From positions 1 through 64,000 of the forward strand of contig CALZHT010000022.1 of NCBI GenBank assembly GCA_945787445.1: a stretch of 64,000 nucleotides of DNA. The letters are read 5' to 3'. Positions 27,559 through 36,997 of the stretch are shown piece after piece. The notes beneath the pieces were generated by a model. That model was not told where the DNA came from. It did no database searches and saw only the letters and a program-made list of their open reading frames with translations. Position 1 is the stretch's first letter. Every line of letters starts with the position of its first letter. This DNA comes from an uncultured Desulfobulbaceae bacterium. Its GTDB lineage: Bacteria > Desulfobacterota > Desulfobulbia > Desulfobulbales > CALZHT01. The translations under genes and the position numbers were made by a program.

Positions 27559-28771
27559 TATCCGGGGTCTCTCTGTTATTGTTTGTAGTCATGCCGAAAT
27601 GATTTGCAGCCTGCTGGAAAAGGGCTGTGGTAACCTGGGTAGCGCCGGTTGATCGGGCAAACTCTTCTATACCTTTTCTGGCCATTGCCCGGGCATGGGA
27701 TGGGATACGTTCCAGCCGCTGCAATGCTTCCTGTTCCCAATCGAGAGCATCTTCGTCCGGTTTTATTATGGCCAGGTTTTCGCCTGCAGCTGCAGTAATC
27801 AGAACACTGCATTTAGATAACCGCACCACAGCCTCAGCATTGGAGCCTAAGTCGGATATATCTTCCCGGTTATGGCCAAAACGGCCCAGAACAACAATTG
27901 CCGCATGCTCCCGGCTGGCAAGATCCGTCAGGGCCCGGTAAGCCTTGCCGCGTAAAAGTTCTGTCTTTGGCTTGCAACCGAGAGAAACAGCCATTTCGGC
28001 GGCCTGATTAAGGTAATTGCCATAAAGGGCCTCAAGGCTTTTGTCAATCAGGTCTTCATGAAGAGTCTCCTGGCGATCAAGGCCAACTTCCTGCTGTTTT
28101 TCGACTGACATTGAATGGGCCATGGTTTTGAATACATTTTGGTGAAACGCCACATCATAGGCTGCTGCCACATGCAATTGACCGCCAAGGATATCGGTTA
28201 AGGCGGCTCCTTTTTCTAATGCTGCCAGAGCATGGGCGCTACCGTCAGTTCCGACCAGAACCGGACCTCTATCATCCACTTCTCCATGGCGCGCTATCAG
28301 AACATCACAAGTAGCCTTTCTCAAGATCCGCGCAGCAGTGCTGCCGAGCAAACCGTCATGCTGGGAACCAAGGCCGGTGGCGCCCAGGATAACAAGATCA
28401 ACCTTCTTTTCATCAATAAACTGCAATATGCCGACATAATTACGATTCTCGATCACGACCTCTTCGAGATTTACTCCCTTTTCCCTGGCCAACGAGACAA
28501 TGTCCTCCATGTATCCATGGGAAAGAGCCTGGAATCCATCGGTCATAAGACTATCATGTTCGGTGCGCAATTTTTTGAGGGAGCCTCCCGATCTGTATTT
28601 CTCTGGTAAGCCGGGCTCCATTTCACGAAAACGGCTGTTATGGATTCGCGAATCATAAACGTGGACGGCAAAAACCTTGCTGCCCAGGCCGCGGGCTATG
28701 TCAAGGGCCAATGCGGCCCCGGCAAGGGAGTCCTCTGAGCCATCCAGGGCTGTTACTATCGATGGGTACAT
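27551..28771 (-). CDS. Tandem universal stress protein with C-terminal PCP_red-like domain
   Basis: A 406-residue protein with two UspA domains. The first (about 1-160) has the ATP-binding pattern GATGLGSQ...GSTAARIL. The second (about 168-325) has VLVGTDGSAHALAALEKG and VLGRFGHNREDI, with a poorer nucleotide loop. The last 65 residues (DWEQEALQRLERIPSHARAM, then RKGIEEFARSTGATQVTTAL) match the PCP_red domain first named from the protochlorophyllide reductase subunit. The next gene downstream of its start ends with the same domain. A stress or redox-linked ligand-binding role is likely; the partner is unknown. Confidence 0.84.
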   Translation of the reverse strand: MYPSIVTALDGSEDSLAGAALALDIARGLGSKVFAVHVYDSRIHNSRFREMEPGLPEKYRSGGSLKKLRTEHDSLMTDGFQALSHGYMEDIVSLAREKGVNLEEVVIENRNYVGILQFIDEKKVDLVILGATGLGSQHDGLLGSTAARILRKATCDVLIARHGEVDDRGPVLVGTDGSAHALAALEKGAALTDILGGQLHVAAAYDVAFHQNVFKTMAHSMSVEKQQEVGLDRQETLHEDLIDKSLEALYGNYLNQAAEMAVSLGCKPKTELLRGKAYRALTDLASREHAAIVVLGRFGHNREDISDLGSNAEAVVRLSKCSVLITAAAGENLAIIKPDEDALDWEQEALQRLERIPSHARAMARKGIEEFARSTGATQVTTALFQQAANHFGMTTNNNRETPDNV

Positions 28772-28823
28772 TATGCTTTTTTCTGATATTTCTTATTGGT
28801 TGGCGAGTAGTTTTCGGTATGCA

Positions 28824-29771
28824 TCATTTGCTTACTTGTTTGCGGAACAATACCTTCCTGGCCTCTTGCATGACCGCGGAGGTAATATTCTTAAAACCAC
28901 GTTCCTTTGCATACCTTTCGATTTGATGGCGTATATGCAATCGGTTCATTCCAGGAATATTCTGCAGTAATAATGCAGCATCATGGTCCCACGCCGGAGC
29001 GGTCCCGGCGGATAAAGATCCATCTTTTCGAGCGATGTCCGGCACCCGGTGCGGTGTTTTATCAATAACCTCAGTTATCCAGAAGATATAGCCATATTGA
29101 AATTGCGGTTGGGCAATATGGAAACCGTCGAATTCGAAGAGAGTACGTGACAGCTTGATGAATGTAAACCGGGGATCATTTTCATCGATAATTTCCACGG
29201 CGCAGTTGAGCTGGAAGCTTGTATAGGTTGGTGAAGTCCCGGTATATAAGAGTGACGCCAATGGAAATCGCAATAAATTCTTGAATGTGGTCTTTTGAAA
29301 TATTTCGAGGGAAGCCAGGCAGCGGTAATCAATACCGCCGTGGTCTTCATTAAATTTGGAGGCTGTTTGTATGCGCGCAGGCAGTGAATCTTGCCAGGGA
29401 ATACCGCGGCTGGCTTCGATAGTCCTTTCATACAAATCATTATAGGATTCAAGCGCCTTTGATGTGGGCAGAAAGCCTACCCCCTTGTTGCCGCAGTTAA
29501 AAGGGAATAATGAGTTGGCGGAATAGGTGACAAGAACCGGCAGGTGCTGCGAGAAAAAACGAATTTTATCGCTGTTCTCCAGGATCTGATCATAGACGGA
29601 CTGCCGGCCCATTTTAATCCATTGGACGAGATGATCCGGTAGTTTCACTTTTGGTAAGGTCTCAGGACCGGATGGTAAATGAAGAGAAACCGTATCGCCT
29701 GTAACTTCAATCCGCGTCTGGTGCTCAGCAAGGATAGCAGAATAATCTGTTTGCATTTCCATGGACTGCAT
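28824..29771 (-). CDS. Protein with C-terminal PCP_red-like domain (315 aa)
   Basis: The first 240 residues form an unrecognised soluble domain with features such as FFSQHLPVLVTYSANSLFPF and FPLASLLYTGTSPTYTSF. The last 55 residues (WDHDAALLLQNIPGMNRLHI, then RHQIERYAKERGFKNITSAV) match the PCP_red pattern of a conserved Trp, an IPxxxR motif and a closing E-A-R helix. It lies 52 bp upstream of the UspA-PCP_red gene on the same strand, so the two are probably co-expressed. Start is ambiguous between residues 1 and 6 (both Met). Confidence 0.72.
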   Translation of the reverse strand: MQSMEMQTDYSAILAEHQTRIEVTGDTVSLHLPSGPETLPKVKLPDHLVQWIKMGRQSVYDQILENSDKIRFFSQHLPVLVTYSANSLFPFNCGNKGVGFLPTSKALESYNDLYERTIEASRGIPWQDSLPARIQTASKFNEDHGGIDYRCLASLEIFQKTTFKNLLRFPLASLLYTGTSPTYTSFQLNCAVEIIDENDPRFTFIKLSRTLFEFDGFHIAQPQFQYGYIFWITEVIDKTPHRVPDIARKDGSLSAGTAPAWDHDAALLLQNIPGMNRLHIRHQIERYAKERGFKNITSAVMQEARKVLFRKQVSK

Positions 29772-30191
29772 ATCAGTAAATTATTGACCGTTAAAAAAAC
29801 CACTCTTCCTAATTAGCTGCCACAGTCTATGATAATACGTTTTTAAATGCAAAGAATTTGGCAAGCTGGAAGGCCCTGCATGACAAAGTTTTGATGGCCT
29901 GCCCTCAAAATCATCCCTCAGAATCAAGAGCTCCGGCCTTTTTTTGACACAATGCGGAATTGTATGAGAAAGTAGAAGTTGCTGCAAAAATTTCGCCGGT
30001 CTAGCAGATGGTATTGACAAATGATTACCTTACTATTGGCGCTGCAGTTCAACAGGTTCTTTGCGAAGTAGGACCATCTATCAAACCCTAGAATCGTGGG
30101 TGTTGGAGGCGGCTTGCTCAAAATATGTTCTAGGCCATAAGAAATTTGTCCAACTCCCTGTCAAATCCTGAACTATCAAGAAAGTTGCAAC
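29772..30191. other. Non-coding stretch, no supported gene
   Basis: About 420 bases between the PCP_red gene and the PilZ-like gene. Short reading frames exist on the minus strand but have unbalanced composition and no ribosome sites. No hairpin, repeat or RNA motif is recognisable. It may hold decayed coding sequence. Confidence 0.4.
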
Positions 30192-30506
30192 TTATACATG
30201 TTGGCCTGCTGTGGTGAATTCGATGGTTGCTCTCGTGATGTTCTTGATGGTGATGTTGTCGCGGCGATTATGCTGGGTGAGATTAACGCATTGCCCCTTC
30301 AGGGTGGTCATCTTTTCAGAAATTCTTACGGATTCGAAAGTAACATAAAAATACTCGTCACAGGTACAGTGGACTTGTACGGTCTTTTTCAGATGTTTCA
30401 ATTGGGCGGCAGATATTTTTTTCCTATGCTTGCAGCGGGGACAAGTTATCACCACAGGAGAATTCTGTTTGATAAAAATCTTAATCGGATCCTTGAGATT
30501 GTCCAA
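30192..30506 (-). CDS. PilZ-like protein with N-terminal Cys pairs (short)
   Basis: A 104-residue protein: an N-terminal zinc-ribbon-like segment with CPRCKHRKK and VHCTCDEYF, then a partial PilZ-type barrel (TTLKGQCVNLTQ, ITIKNITRATIEF). Deltaproteobacterial proteins with this order are usually about 200 residues, so this copy stops early, just after the NITRATIEF strand. The RxxxR c-di-GMP motif is weak (VRISEKMTTL). It may be a truncated or degenerate c-di-GMP receptor. Confidence 0.62.
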   Translation of the reverse strand: MDNLKDPIKIFIKQNSPVVITCPRCKHRKKISAAQLKHLKKTVQVHCTCDEYFYVTFESVRISEKMTTLKGQCVNLTQHNRRDNITIKNITRATIEFTTAGQHV

Positions 30507-30807
30507 AGTATCCCCTTCGAATTTTTTCTTATTGTCAGGCAGACAAAGAAAAATTGACTGGCATGAACTTTTCCCATCTACAAAAAATATTGTAGCATTA
30601 TTGAAACCGTATTTGAAAATTTATCCGCATGGTTCCGCATCCAACATCTTCAAGGAAACAAACCAGGAGCATACGGGATTAAAGGCAAAAGAGATTATTT
30701 GGCAACATGAGGATGCCGTAAGGTCGCAATGTAAACATGATCCAGGCTAAAGAATTTTGGTTGACTTTCTCGCATAACGCCTTAGGGTTAATGTTTTAAC
30801 AGAGAAG

Positions 30808-30850
30808 CCCGATGGAACCGCCATTTATGGTTTCATCGGGAATTTTTTTT
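30808..30850 (+). terminator. Strong intrinsic terminator without an obvious upstream gene
   Basis: CCCGATGGAACC (30808-30819) pairs with GGTTTCATCGGG (30829-30840) with one G-U pair and a 9-base loop, followed by AATTTTTTTT. It is oriented on the plus strand, but no plus-strand protein gene lies upstream within several kilobases. The 300 bases before it (30507-30807) hold no convincing ORF, so a small RNA could end here. Confidence 0.7.
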
Positions 30851-30972
30851 GAACACGATCAGCGAGTGCATTCCCCGCAGCTTGCTGCGGGATTAGCGAG
30901 CGCATGTAAAATAGTAAAAAAGTACATTACGTACGAAGATTCCCCGCGGCTTGCCGCGGGGAGCTTCAATTT
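30850..30972. repeat. Interspersed repeat with CCCCGC hairpins (copy 1)
   Basis: Starts TGAACACGATCAGCGAG and contains two hairpins, CCCGCAGCTTGCTGCGGG and CCCCGCGGCTTGCCGCGGGG, ending GGGGAGCTTCAATT. A second copy with the same ends lies at 43727-43806, and a fragment (GAAGCTCCCCGC) at 46814-46825. This copy ends at the ribosome site of slyD. Confidence 0.72.
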
Positions 30973-30985
30973 AAGGAGGTATTTA

Positions 30986-31504
30986 ATGAATATCGCAGAA
31001 AAATCATATGTTGCTATGGAATATAAACTCACCCTCGAATCGGGGCAAGATGTTGACAGTTCCCCGGAGGGCAAACCGCTAACTTTTATCACCGGTGCCG
31101 GCCAGATCATTCCAGGCCTGGAAAAAGCCCTCATTGGCAAGAAAGCCGGTGACAGTGACAAGATAACAGTGGAGCCTGAAGAAGCATATGGTCAGGTCAA
31201 GCAGGAGATGTTCAGGGAAATCCCCATGAGTCAATTCCCAGACGACGTCGAGATCAAGCCTGGCATGGCCTTTGAGGCACAGGGCCCGCAAGGCCCTTTT
31301 ATGATTCGAGTGGCAAAGATTAATGGCAACGATTCCATCACTGTTGACCTGAACCATCCCTTGGCCGGCGAGCGCCTTATTTTTGATATTACTATTGTTG
31401 AAGTTCGGGAACCGACCGCTGATGAATTGGCGCAGCTTTCCGCTGGTTGCGGCTGCGGTACAACTGAGCAGGTAAGCTGCGGATCGGGTTGTAATTGCGG
31501 CTAG
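30986..31504 (+). CDS. slyD: FKBP-type peptidyl-prolyl isomerase, SlyD-like
   Basis: A 172-residue SlyD-type isomerase and chaperone. The FKBP core includes GLEKALIGKKAGD and EEAYGQVKQEMFREIP. An inserted flap (about 70-130) contains the substrate-binding IF domain, and VDLNHPLAG is the conserved return to the core. The C-terminal tail GCGCGTTEQVSCGSGCNCG is a Cys-rich metal-binding tail like that of SlyD, which delivers nickel to hydrogenase. The start is ATG at 30986 with AAGGAGGT six bases upstream; an earlier in-frame start would run through the repeat and is rejected. Confidence 0.92.
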   Translation: MNIAEKSYVAMEYKLTLESGQDVDSSPEGKPLTFITGAGQIIPGLEKALIGKKAGDSDKITVEPEEAYGQVKQEMFREIPMSQFPDDVEIKPGMAFEAQGPQGPFMIRVAKINGNDSITVDLNHPLAGERLIFDITIVEVREPTADELAQLSAGCGCGTTEQVSCGSGCNCG

Positions 31505-31605
31505 AGGAAAAATTGGATCGCGGCTGTCAATGCCTGGCTTTCAGACATTGATTCGCATCAGCAGATAAATAATTGTTTCGCTGAAATATTAATGAGCACT
31601 GCGGA

Positions 31606-32763
31606 TTAAATGAGGTGCCCGGATGTCTCCTCTTTATGTTTTTTCAGGTAGATCATAAAGGGCGTTCCTCCGGTGCCGATTTCCGTTGGATTGGCTGCTC
31701 TTTGCTGACTCTGTCTCTGGATGTAACGCCCGGCGTAGTCAAGGTGCGTGGTGCGGAAACGTTCCAGCAAGTGCACACATTCATTATATGCCTCCCGAAG
31801 AGCAGGGTAGCCGGCCTGGTGTTCAATGGCGTAATCGCGGATGGAAGGACCCTGTTCAACGCTCTCGATAAAGGCGCGGTGCCTGGGAGGCATATACTCC
31901 CGCATTTCCATCAGGTAGATGCGTAAAGCATCGTGCTCGTGCTGAATGCCCAATGCACCATCCAGGGCGGGGATAATTGCGCTTTGGGCGCCGGTCTCTC
32001 CCCGGAACTTCTGCGGCACTCCTCCATATTCTTCAACTCCTTCATAGACCAGGCCCTCAGGAAGTGCCGGATTGTCTTTCCAGCCGTGAATATAGGGCCT
32101 TACCCTGGTGTAATAGATATAGGGATCACAATTTTCCACCATGCGGTCCAAGGTATGACATATCGCCTGCAAAGACGAGGCAATTGTTGCGAGCCGATTC
32201 ACCAGTGAGCTACTATCTTGCTCCGCAACCGCCTGTTGGGCATGGAGCAGCGAGGAAAGAGCAGGGGCAGCCTTGGCCTCGATATCCACATGAATGAGAA
32301 TGAACCATTCCTCGTCCAAACCGCCGAGAAAGTTCTGCAGCAATGCGATGTTGCCCAGGGCAATGGGACCGTCAGCCTTTATCCTTCGCCAGTTACGCAA
32401 GGCATAACTCGAATAGGAAAGTACCGGCGGACGGCCTAAAAGTGTGGCAACTCGGTGCCACGGGACGGACAGGGAGGCGGGAAGCTGGCCGGATGGCTTT
32501 TTCGCTCCCCAGACATAGGCATGGCCAAGGTAGGAAAGGATAACCATAGCCCGTTCAATTTCCGCCTCTGACCGGAGTTGATCAGAATCAAAGGGTGGAA
32601 GTTCTTGGAGCACTTGCCTGAGTTGGTCGCTGACCAGAAGCTTTGGCAGCTCGGCTGCTGTTTTCTCCCATGCTTGAAAGGCATGCGGAAGCCGGCCAAG
32701 GGGATCGTTGGCCGGGAGAAATCCCCGGTCCAGGCTAATATCTCCGCTGCGAAGTCGAGCCAT
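31606..32763 (-). CDS. Indoleamine 2,3-dioxygenase family protein
   Basis: A 385-residue haem dioxygenase-type protein. Family marks are the DPLGRLPHAFQAWE start, VPWHRVATLLGRPPVLSYSS, DEEWFILIHVDIEA, the VRPYIHGWKDNP segment, GETGAQSAIIPALDGALG, YMPPRHRAF and the C-terminal GTGGTPFMIYLKKHKEET. The proximal haem His lies in LERFRTTHLDYAGRY. Such enzymes open the indole ring of tryptophan using O2; bacterial members have varied activities. It has no kynurenine-pathway neighbour here. An O2-dependent enzyme in a presumed anaerobe is notable. Confidence 0.88.
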   Translation of the reverse strand: MARLRSGDISLDRGFLPANDPLGRLPHAFQAWEKTAAELPKLLVSDQLRQVLQELPPFDSDQLRSEAEIERAMVILSYLGHAYVWGAKKPSGQLPASLSVPWHRVATLLGRPPVLSYSSYALRNWRRIKADGPIALGNIALLQNFLGGLDEEWFILIHVDIEAKAAPALSSLLHAQQAVAEQDSSSLVNRLATIASSLQAICHTLDRMVENCDPYIYYTRVRPYIHGWKDNPALPEGLVYEGVEEYGGVPQKFRGETGAQSAIIPALDGALGIQHEHDALRIYLMEMREYMPPRHRAFIESVEQGPSIRDYAIEHQAGYPALREAYNECVHLLERFRTTHLDYAGRYIQRQSQQRAANPTEIGTGGTPFMIYLKKHKEETSGHLI

Positions 32764-32893
32764 AGAAACAGCTTCCCATTAGACTGATAAGATAAAATAT
32801 TTAGAAAAATTGAGGCTTAAAAGAGTATGTCTTTTTAGCAATGATAATTTCATCGATTATAATTCAAAATGTATACCCAGCTCCCTCTCATTT

Positions 32894-33742
32894 TCAAGAA
32901 AAGAGAAGATAATACAAGGAGCTGACGACAGCCCAGGCAAGGATCAGTGCCGTTATTATTAGGCAACTCATGCCGATGGTTTTGTGTCGTAAATTCTCCC
33001 GCCGTTTTTCCTGGTATCCTAAAAGATACCCGAGTGCTGCCCCGGCAACCATGCCGCCGCCATGCCCCCAGTTATTGATGCCCGGAACCAAAAAGCCGAA
33101 GATAAAAATAAATATTGCCCAGCCGAAAATCTGGCTGTACAGGGCTTTGCCGTATGTGCCGCCACGGCTTTTCCCGTAATAGAGAATGGCGCCGATCAGG
33201 CTGCAGACTGCCGCGGATGCACCGATAGTAAGCCTGATGCCGGCAAAAAAGGAAATAACATAGCCGAATACCCCTCCCAGAGTATAGATGATTAGCATCC
33301 GGTAGCCGCCAAATTCCTGGATGACCAGAGGACCAAGTTGCCGCAAAGCCATCATGTTGAATAGGATATGAAGCAGGCTGCCGTGCAGATAATTTGCAGA
33401 GACCAAAGACCACCAGCGATGCAGGTTAAGAATGGGGACAGTTCCGGTGGAACCCAGGAGTAAAAGACTTCTGTTGCTTGGTGACAGAAAATCAAAAGGA
33501 TTAAAGGCAAAACCCGAACTGCCCGGATTGAGCAGCAGGGAAATACCATACATGATGATATTGGTATAAATTATCAGGCGAACAAATTGGCTCGGATCGG
33601 AGAACCCTGCCGTAAAACGATTGTTTTTCCACCAGGCTGCCGGATTACGGGTGTGGCAGTAAGGACAGGCAGGCTCGTCACGGCTTATCAGCTTGCGGCA
33701 GTTAGGACAAAGCAGGGAGTTTTTGGTCGGGCGATTTGTCAT
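32894..33742 (-). CDS. Rhomboid family serine protease with zinc-ribbon N-terminus
   Basis: A 282-residue protein with a zinc-ribbon N-terminus (LCPNCRKLI, CPYCHTRNP), then six or seven membrane helices of rhomboid type. The catalytic Ser is in GASAAVCSLIGA and the His in NNWGHGGGMVAGAALGYLLG. The loop HRWWSLVSANYLHGSLLHIL and NMMALRQLGPLV fits rhomboids. It cleaves membrane-spanning substrates within the inner membrane. There is no partner gene; it is probably monocistronic. Confidence 0.9.
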   Translation of the reverse strand: MTNRPTKNSLLCPNCRKLISRDEPACPYCHTRNPAAWWKNNRFTAGFSDPSQFVRLIIYTNIIMYGISLLLNPGSSGFAFNPFDFLSPSNRSLLLLGSTGTVPILNLHRWWSLVSANYLHGSLLHILFNMMALRQLGPLVIQEFGGYRMLIIYTLGGVFGYVISFFAGIRLTIGASAAVCSLIGAILYYGKSRGGTYGKALYSQIFGWAIFIFIFGFLVPGINNWGHGGGMVAGAALGYLLGYQEKRRENLRHKTIGMSCLIITALILAWAVVSSLYYLLFS

Positions 33743-33999
33743 CGTTTATTTTCCTAAAAAAATGAATCCCTGGGTAATAGATTATTGAGAACATCTCACG
33801 CAGCATACCTGAGTATCAACCGCCTTAACAACAATTAATAATCAGAAATCTGGTTTTGGACCCGGGACTTACTGAAAGGATAGAATTGTGTATTTGCCTT
33901 AATAGGCTAGATTTTATAGAATAATAGATAGGGCGAAAAAATTATTTAGTTGCAACAACAGCAGAAAATCTTTCCTGATGAGAATGTTACCTGAATAGT

Positions 34000-34521
34000 A
34001 TGCTGAGGCGGATATTCTTTTTTAAAATAGAGAAGCGAACAACAAAGAAGCCAGGCAGACTCTTGTCTTTGAATTTGCTTGGGAAAATAGGATTTACCCT
34101 TATAGAGCTCATGATTGTTATTGCTATTATCGGGACGCTTGCCGGTATTGGAATCCCTTCCTACAACCGTTTCATTACCAACACCCGCAACCAAAATACT
34201 ATATTTGAAATCCAGGTGATCGCATCGGAACTCGTGCAATATGAGGCGCTTAACGAAGAATTTCCTGAAAACTTGAGTGAACTGGGACCAGATATTCCCC
34301 TTGATCGGTGGGGTAATCCCTATCAATATACCAGAGTGGCCGGCGCCAAAATTGGAGAGTTGCGGAAGGATAAAAATTTGGTGCCGGTTAATACGGATTT
34401 TGATCTATATAGCATGGGCGCGGACGGCAAAAGCAAAAAACCTTTTACTACACCAATGAGCAAGGACGACATAGTTCGCGCAAATAACGGTGAGTTTGTG
34501 GGCCTGGTTTCGGATTACTGA
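34000..34521 (+). CDS. Type II secretion pseudopilin, GspG-like
   Basis: A 173-residue prepilin. The N-terminal leader ends at KIG, with cleavage expected before FTLIELMIVIAIIGTLAGIG, the conserved pilin helix. The C-terminal part has the GspG features DRWGNPYQY and DFDLYSMGADGKSKK. The leader of about 32 residues from this ATG is long, so a later TTG start is possible. No other secretion gene is nearby; the HD-GYP gene follows after 11 bp. Confidence 0.85.
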   Translation: MLRRIFFFKIEKRTTKKPGRLLSLNLLGKIGFTLIELMIVIAIIGTLAGIGIPSYNRFITNTRNQNTIFEIQVIASELVQYEALNEEFPENLSELGPDIPLDRWGNPYQYTRVAGAKIGELRKDKNLVPVNTDFDLYSMGADGKSKKPFTTPMSKDDIVRANNGEFVGLVSDY

Positions 34522-34532
34522 TATCAAATGGT

Positions 34533-36728
34533 ATGAAAATCAAGACAAAAGTATTCTATAGCAAGATAGCCCGGAGAATCTTTGCGTTGTTTGTCAGCTG
34601 CGCGTTGCTGCCGGTTCTTATTTTAACGGTGTTGACATTCAATCAGGTCACTGCCAGTCTGGAAGACCAGTACAGAATACGCTTGCAGCATATGGCCAAG
34701 TCAGTGGGGATGACCATCTACGAGCGGTTACTTTTGTTGGAATCCAATCTGGAAATTATCATCTCGGGTTTTGATAATCTTCACCCATTGTTCTCTTTTG
34801 CAAGTGAGGCCCAGAAGAAACACTATGAGCAATGGTTCGAGGGGATTGTTCATCTCGTACCTCCCGGAGAAACAACCGCTGTTTTCAAAACCATTGAAAA
34901 CGTCCCGGAGTTTTCCGACAATAAATATGGCCAGGATTATCCTGGAAGAACCCTTGTTCTAAGTGATAATCGCGAGCAATCCAGCCGTATCTTCATGATT
35001 AAACCTCTAGATGTGCATATTCCTGCCACCGGGTTTTTGGTAGCGGAAATCAATACGGATTTCCTCTGGGGTGTAGGAAATGTCAATACGATTCCCCAGC
35101 AGACTCGTATAAGCGTGCTTGATCAATCCAATATATTACTTTTCAATCCGTTTAAAAAGCCCCAGGGTATGCTGAGAGAAATGGAACGCAGCAAACTGGT
35201 CAACGGCGGCAACAACCGTCATTTTGAATTTGAAAATGACAACATTAACTATTTGGCAAGTTTCTGGTCCATCTTTCTGCGCTCCAATTTTGCCGCCCCG
35301 GATTGGATTGTCGTCTTAAGCCAAGATAAAGCAGATGTCCTGGAACCTCTCCACCATTTTGAAAGAATTTTTCCCTTGGTCATCCTTCTTTCGGTGTGGA
35401 TAGTGCTCCTTCTGAGCATCATCTATATTCGCAAAAGCCTCGTCCCCTTGGAAAGTCTCAAAACAGGAACAGAGCGTATCGCTCAAGGTGACTTCAGCAG
35501 CCGGGTTGAAGTGAACAGCAAAGATGAATTTGCCGACTTGGCATATTCATTCAATGCAATGTCCGGCCAGCTCAGCGGACAATTCAACACCCTGACCACA
35601 ATGTCAGAAATAGACAGGGCCATTCTCTCTTCCTTGGAAACAGATACTATTGTTGATACGATGCTCAGTCGTTTATTTTCTTTCTTGAATTGTGAAATGG
35701 TGGCCATTGGTCTTGTTACCCCTGATAATGGTAAACATCTGCACTATTCACTGCAGGACAAGGAAAAAGGCGTAGTTCGCCTGGAACAAGGGGCAGAAAT
35801 GACTCCTGCGCATGCTAAACAATTACTTTCAGGTGAAGTTGTTATTGATACAGGAGAAAAAGTACCGGACTACCTGACTCTATTGCAACACTATTCCGCG
35901 ACAGCCTATGCCGTTATTCCTCTGGTTCTCAAAGAGAAACTCGCCGGCGTGTTTGTACTCGGTTATGCTGAAGGGACAATAAAGGACAAGGAGGACGATA
36001 TTGCCCATGCCAGCCAACTGGCCACGCAGATGGCTGTTGCCCTGGCAAATTCACACCTTATTGAAGAACTTGAACGGTTGAGCTGGGGTGCAATTCAGGC
36101 TTTTGGAAGAACCGTAGATGCGAAGTCTTCATGGACTGCCGGTCATTCCGAGCGTGTAACAATCTATGCCCTACAGATTGCTCAGGCTATTCCGCTTTCC
36201 AAGGAGCGTCAAGAAATACTGCGGCGGGCCGCTTTCTTGCATGATATTGGTAAAATTGGCGTCCCTGTTACATTGCTCGATAAGAATGGCAAGCTTACCG
36301 ACGAGGAGTATGATGCTGTCAAGAAACATCCAGCTATGGGAGCACGAATTTTAGAGCCTATCGGAGCCTTTGAGGAAATTATCCCGATCATTAAACAGCA
36401 TCATGAACATTATGATGGAAACGGATATCCTGATGGCTTGCAAGAAGGTCAAATAACACTTGAGGGAAGAATTCTAGCAGTGGCCGATGTATTTGATGCG
36501 CTGATTTCTGATCGCCCCTACCGGGAAAAGTGGACCAGAGAAAAAATTGTTCTTTACATGCAGGAGAAGGCTGGAACACAATTCGATCCGGAAATTGTTG
36601 CCATATTTCTCAATCTCTTGGAAAACGAGGCTATCACTTTAAATCCTTTGACACTTTTTGAAAGCGAATATGGTCTAAAAGATGAGCTGGTAGTAGCTGC
36701 CAGTTCCGCAGCCGCAGCGCACTGGTAA
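34533..36728 (+). CDS. Membrane HD-GYP c-di-GMP phosphodiesterase with HAMP and GAF domains
   Basis: A 731-residue signalling protein. Membrane helix 1 at about 13-33, an extracytoplasmic sensor domain of about 240 residues, helix 2 at about 282-303, a HAMP linker (SLVPLESLKTGTERIAQGDF), a GAF domain (about 365-505) and an HD-GYP domain (about 515-690). The active-site motifs are intact: FLHDIGKIGVP near residue 568 and HHEHYDGNGYPDGL near 622. It hydrolyses c-di-GMP in response to a periplasmic or GAF-bound signal. It lies 11 bp after the pseudopilin gene and is likely co-transcribed. Confidence 0.9.
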   Translation: MKIKTKVFYSKIARRIFALFVSCALLPVLILTVLTFNQVTASLEDQYRIRLQHMAKSVGMTIYERLLLLESNLEIIISGFDNLHPLFSFASEAQKKHYEQWFEGIVHLVPPGETTAVFKTIENVPEFSDNKYGQDYPGRTLVLSDNREQSSRIFMIKPLDVHIPATGFLVAEINTDFLWGVGNVNTIPQQTRISVLDQSNILLFNPFKKPQGMLREMERSKLVNGGNNRHFEFENDNINYLASFWSIFLRSNFAAPDWIVVLSQDKADVLEPLHHFERIFPLVILLSVWIVLLLSIIYIRKSLVPLESLKTGTERIAQGDFSSRVEVNSKDEFADLAYSFNAMSGQLSGQFNTLTTMSEIDRAILSSLETDTIVDTMLSRLFSFLNCEMVAIGLVTPDNGKHLHYSLQDKEKGVVRLEQGAEMTPAHAKQLLSGEVVIDTGEKVPDYLTLLQHYSATAYAVIPLVLKEKLAGVFVLGYAEGTIKDKEDDIAHASQLATQMAVALANSHLIEELERLSWGAIQAFGRTVDAKSSWTAGHSERVTIYALQIAQAIPLSKERQEILRRAAFLHDIGKIGVPVTLLDKNGKLTDEEYDAVKKHPAMGARILEPIGAFEEIIPIIKQHHEHYDGNGYPDGLQEGQITLEGRILAVADVFDALISDRPYREKWTREKIVLYMQEKAGTQFDPEIVAIFLNLLENEAITLNPLTLFESEYGLKDELVVAASSAAAAHW

Positions 36729-36997
36729 GCCCTATTCTGAAAAGGTTCTGAGCGGCTGCTGGGAGGTTCGATGAACCAAAGATGTTTCTGCCGCAAAATC
36801 CGCAACCTATATATTCTTTTCCTACAAAGAAGTTTTTTCAGTCTGGTATTCTATATATGATAAAATTGTCAATCTAGCAGGGCATCATCAGCCCCTCCTC
36901 TAAAATACCTGATTACCAACTTGAAAAGTAGTTCCAGTATCCTAAGATCTATAAATAACAGCACCGTTACCAAAACGGAATACAGGACGGATACGAA

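Noticed and set aside
30430-30750. 106-codon plus-strand frame before the orphan terminator
   Set aside because: It largely runs antisense to the PilZ-like gene at its start and has low-quality composition after it; no ribosome site.
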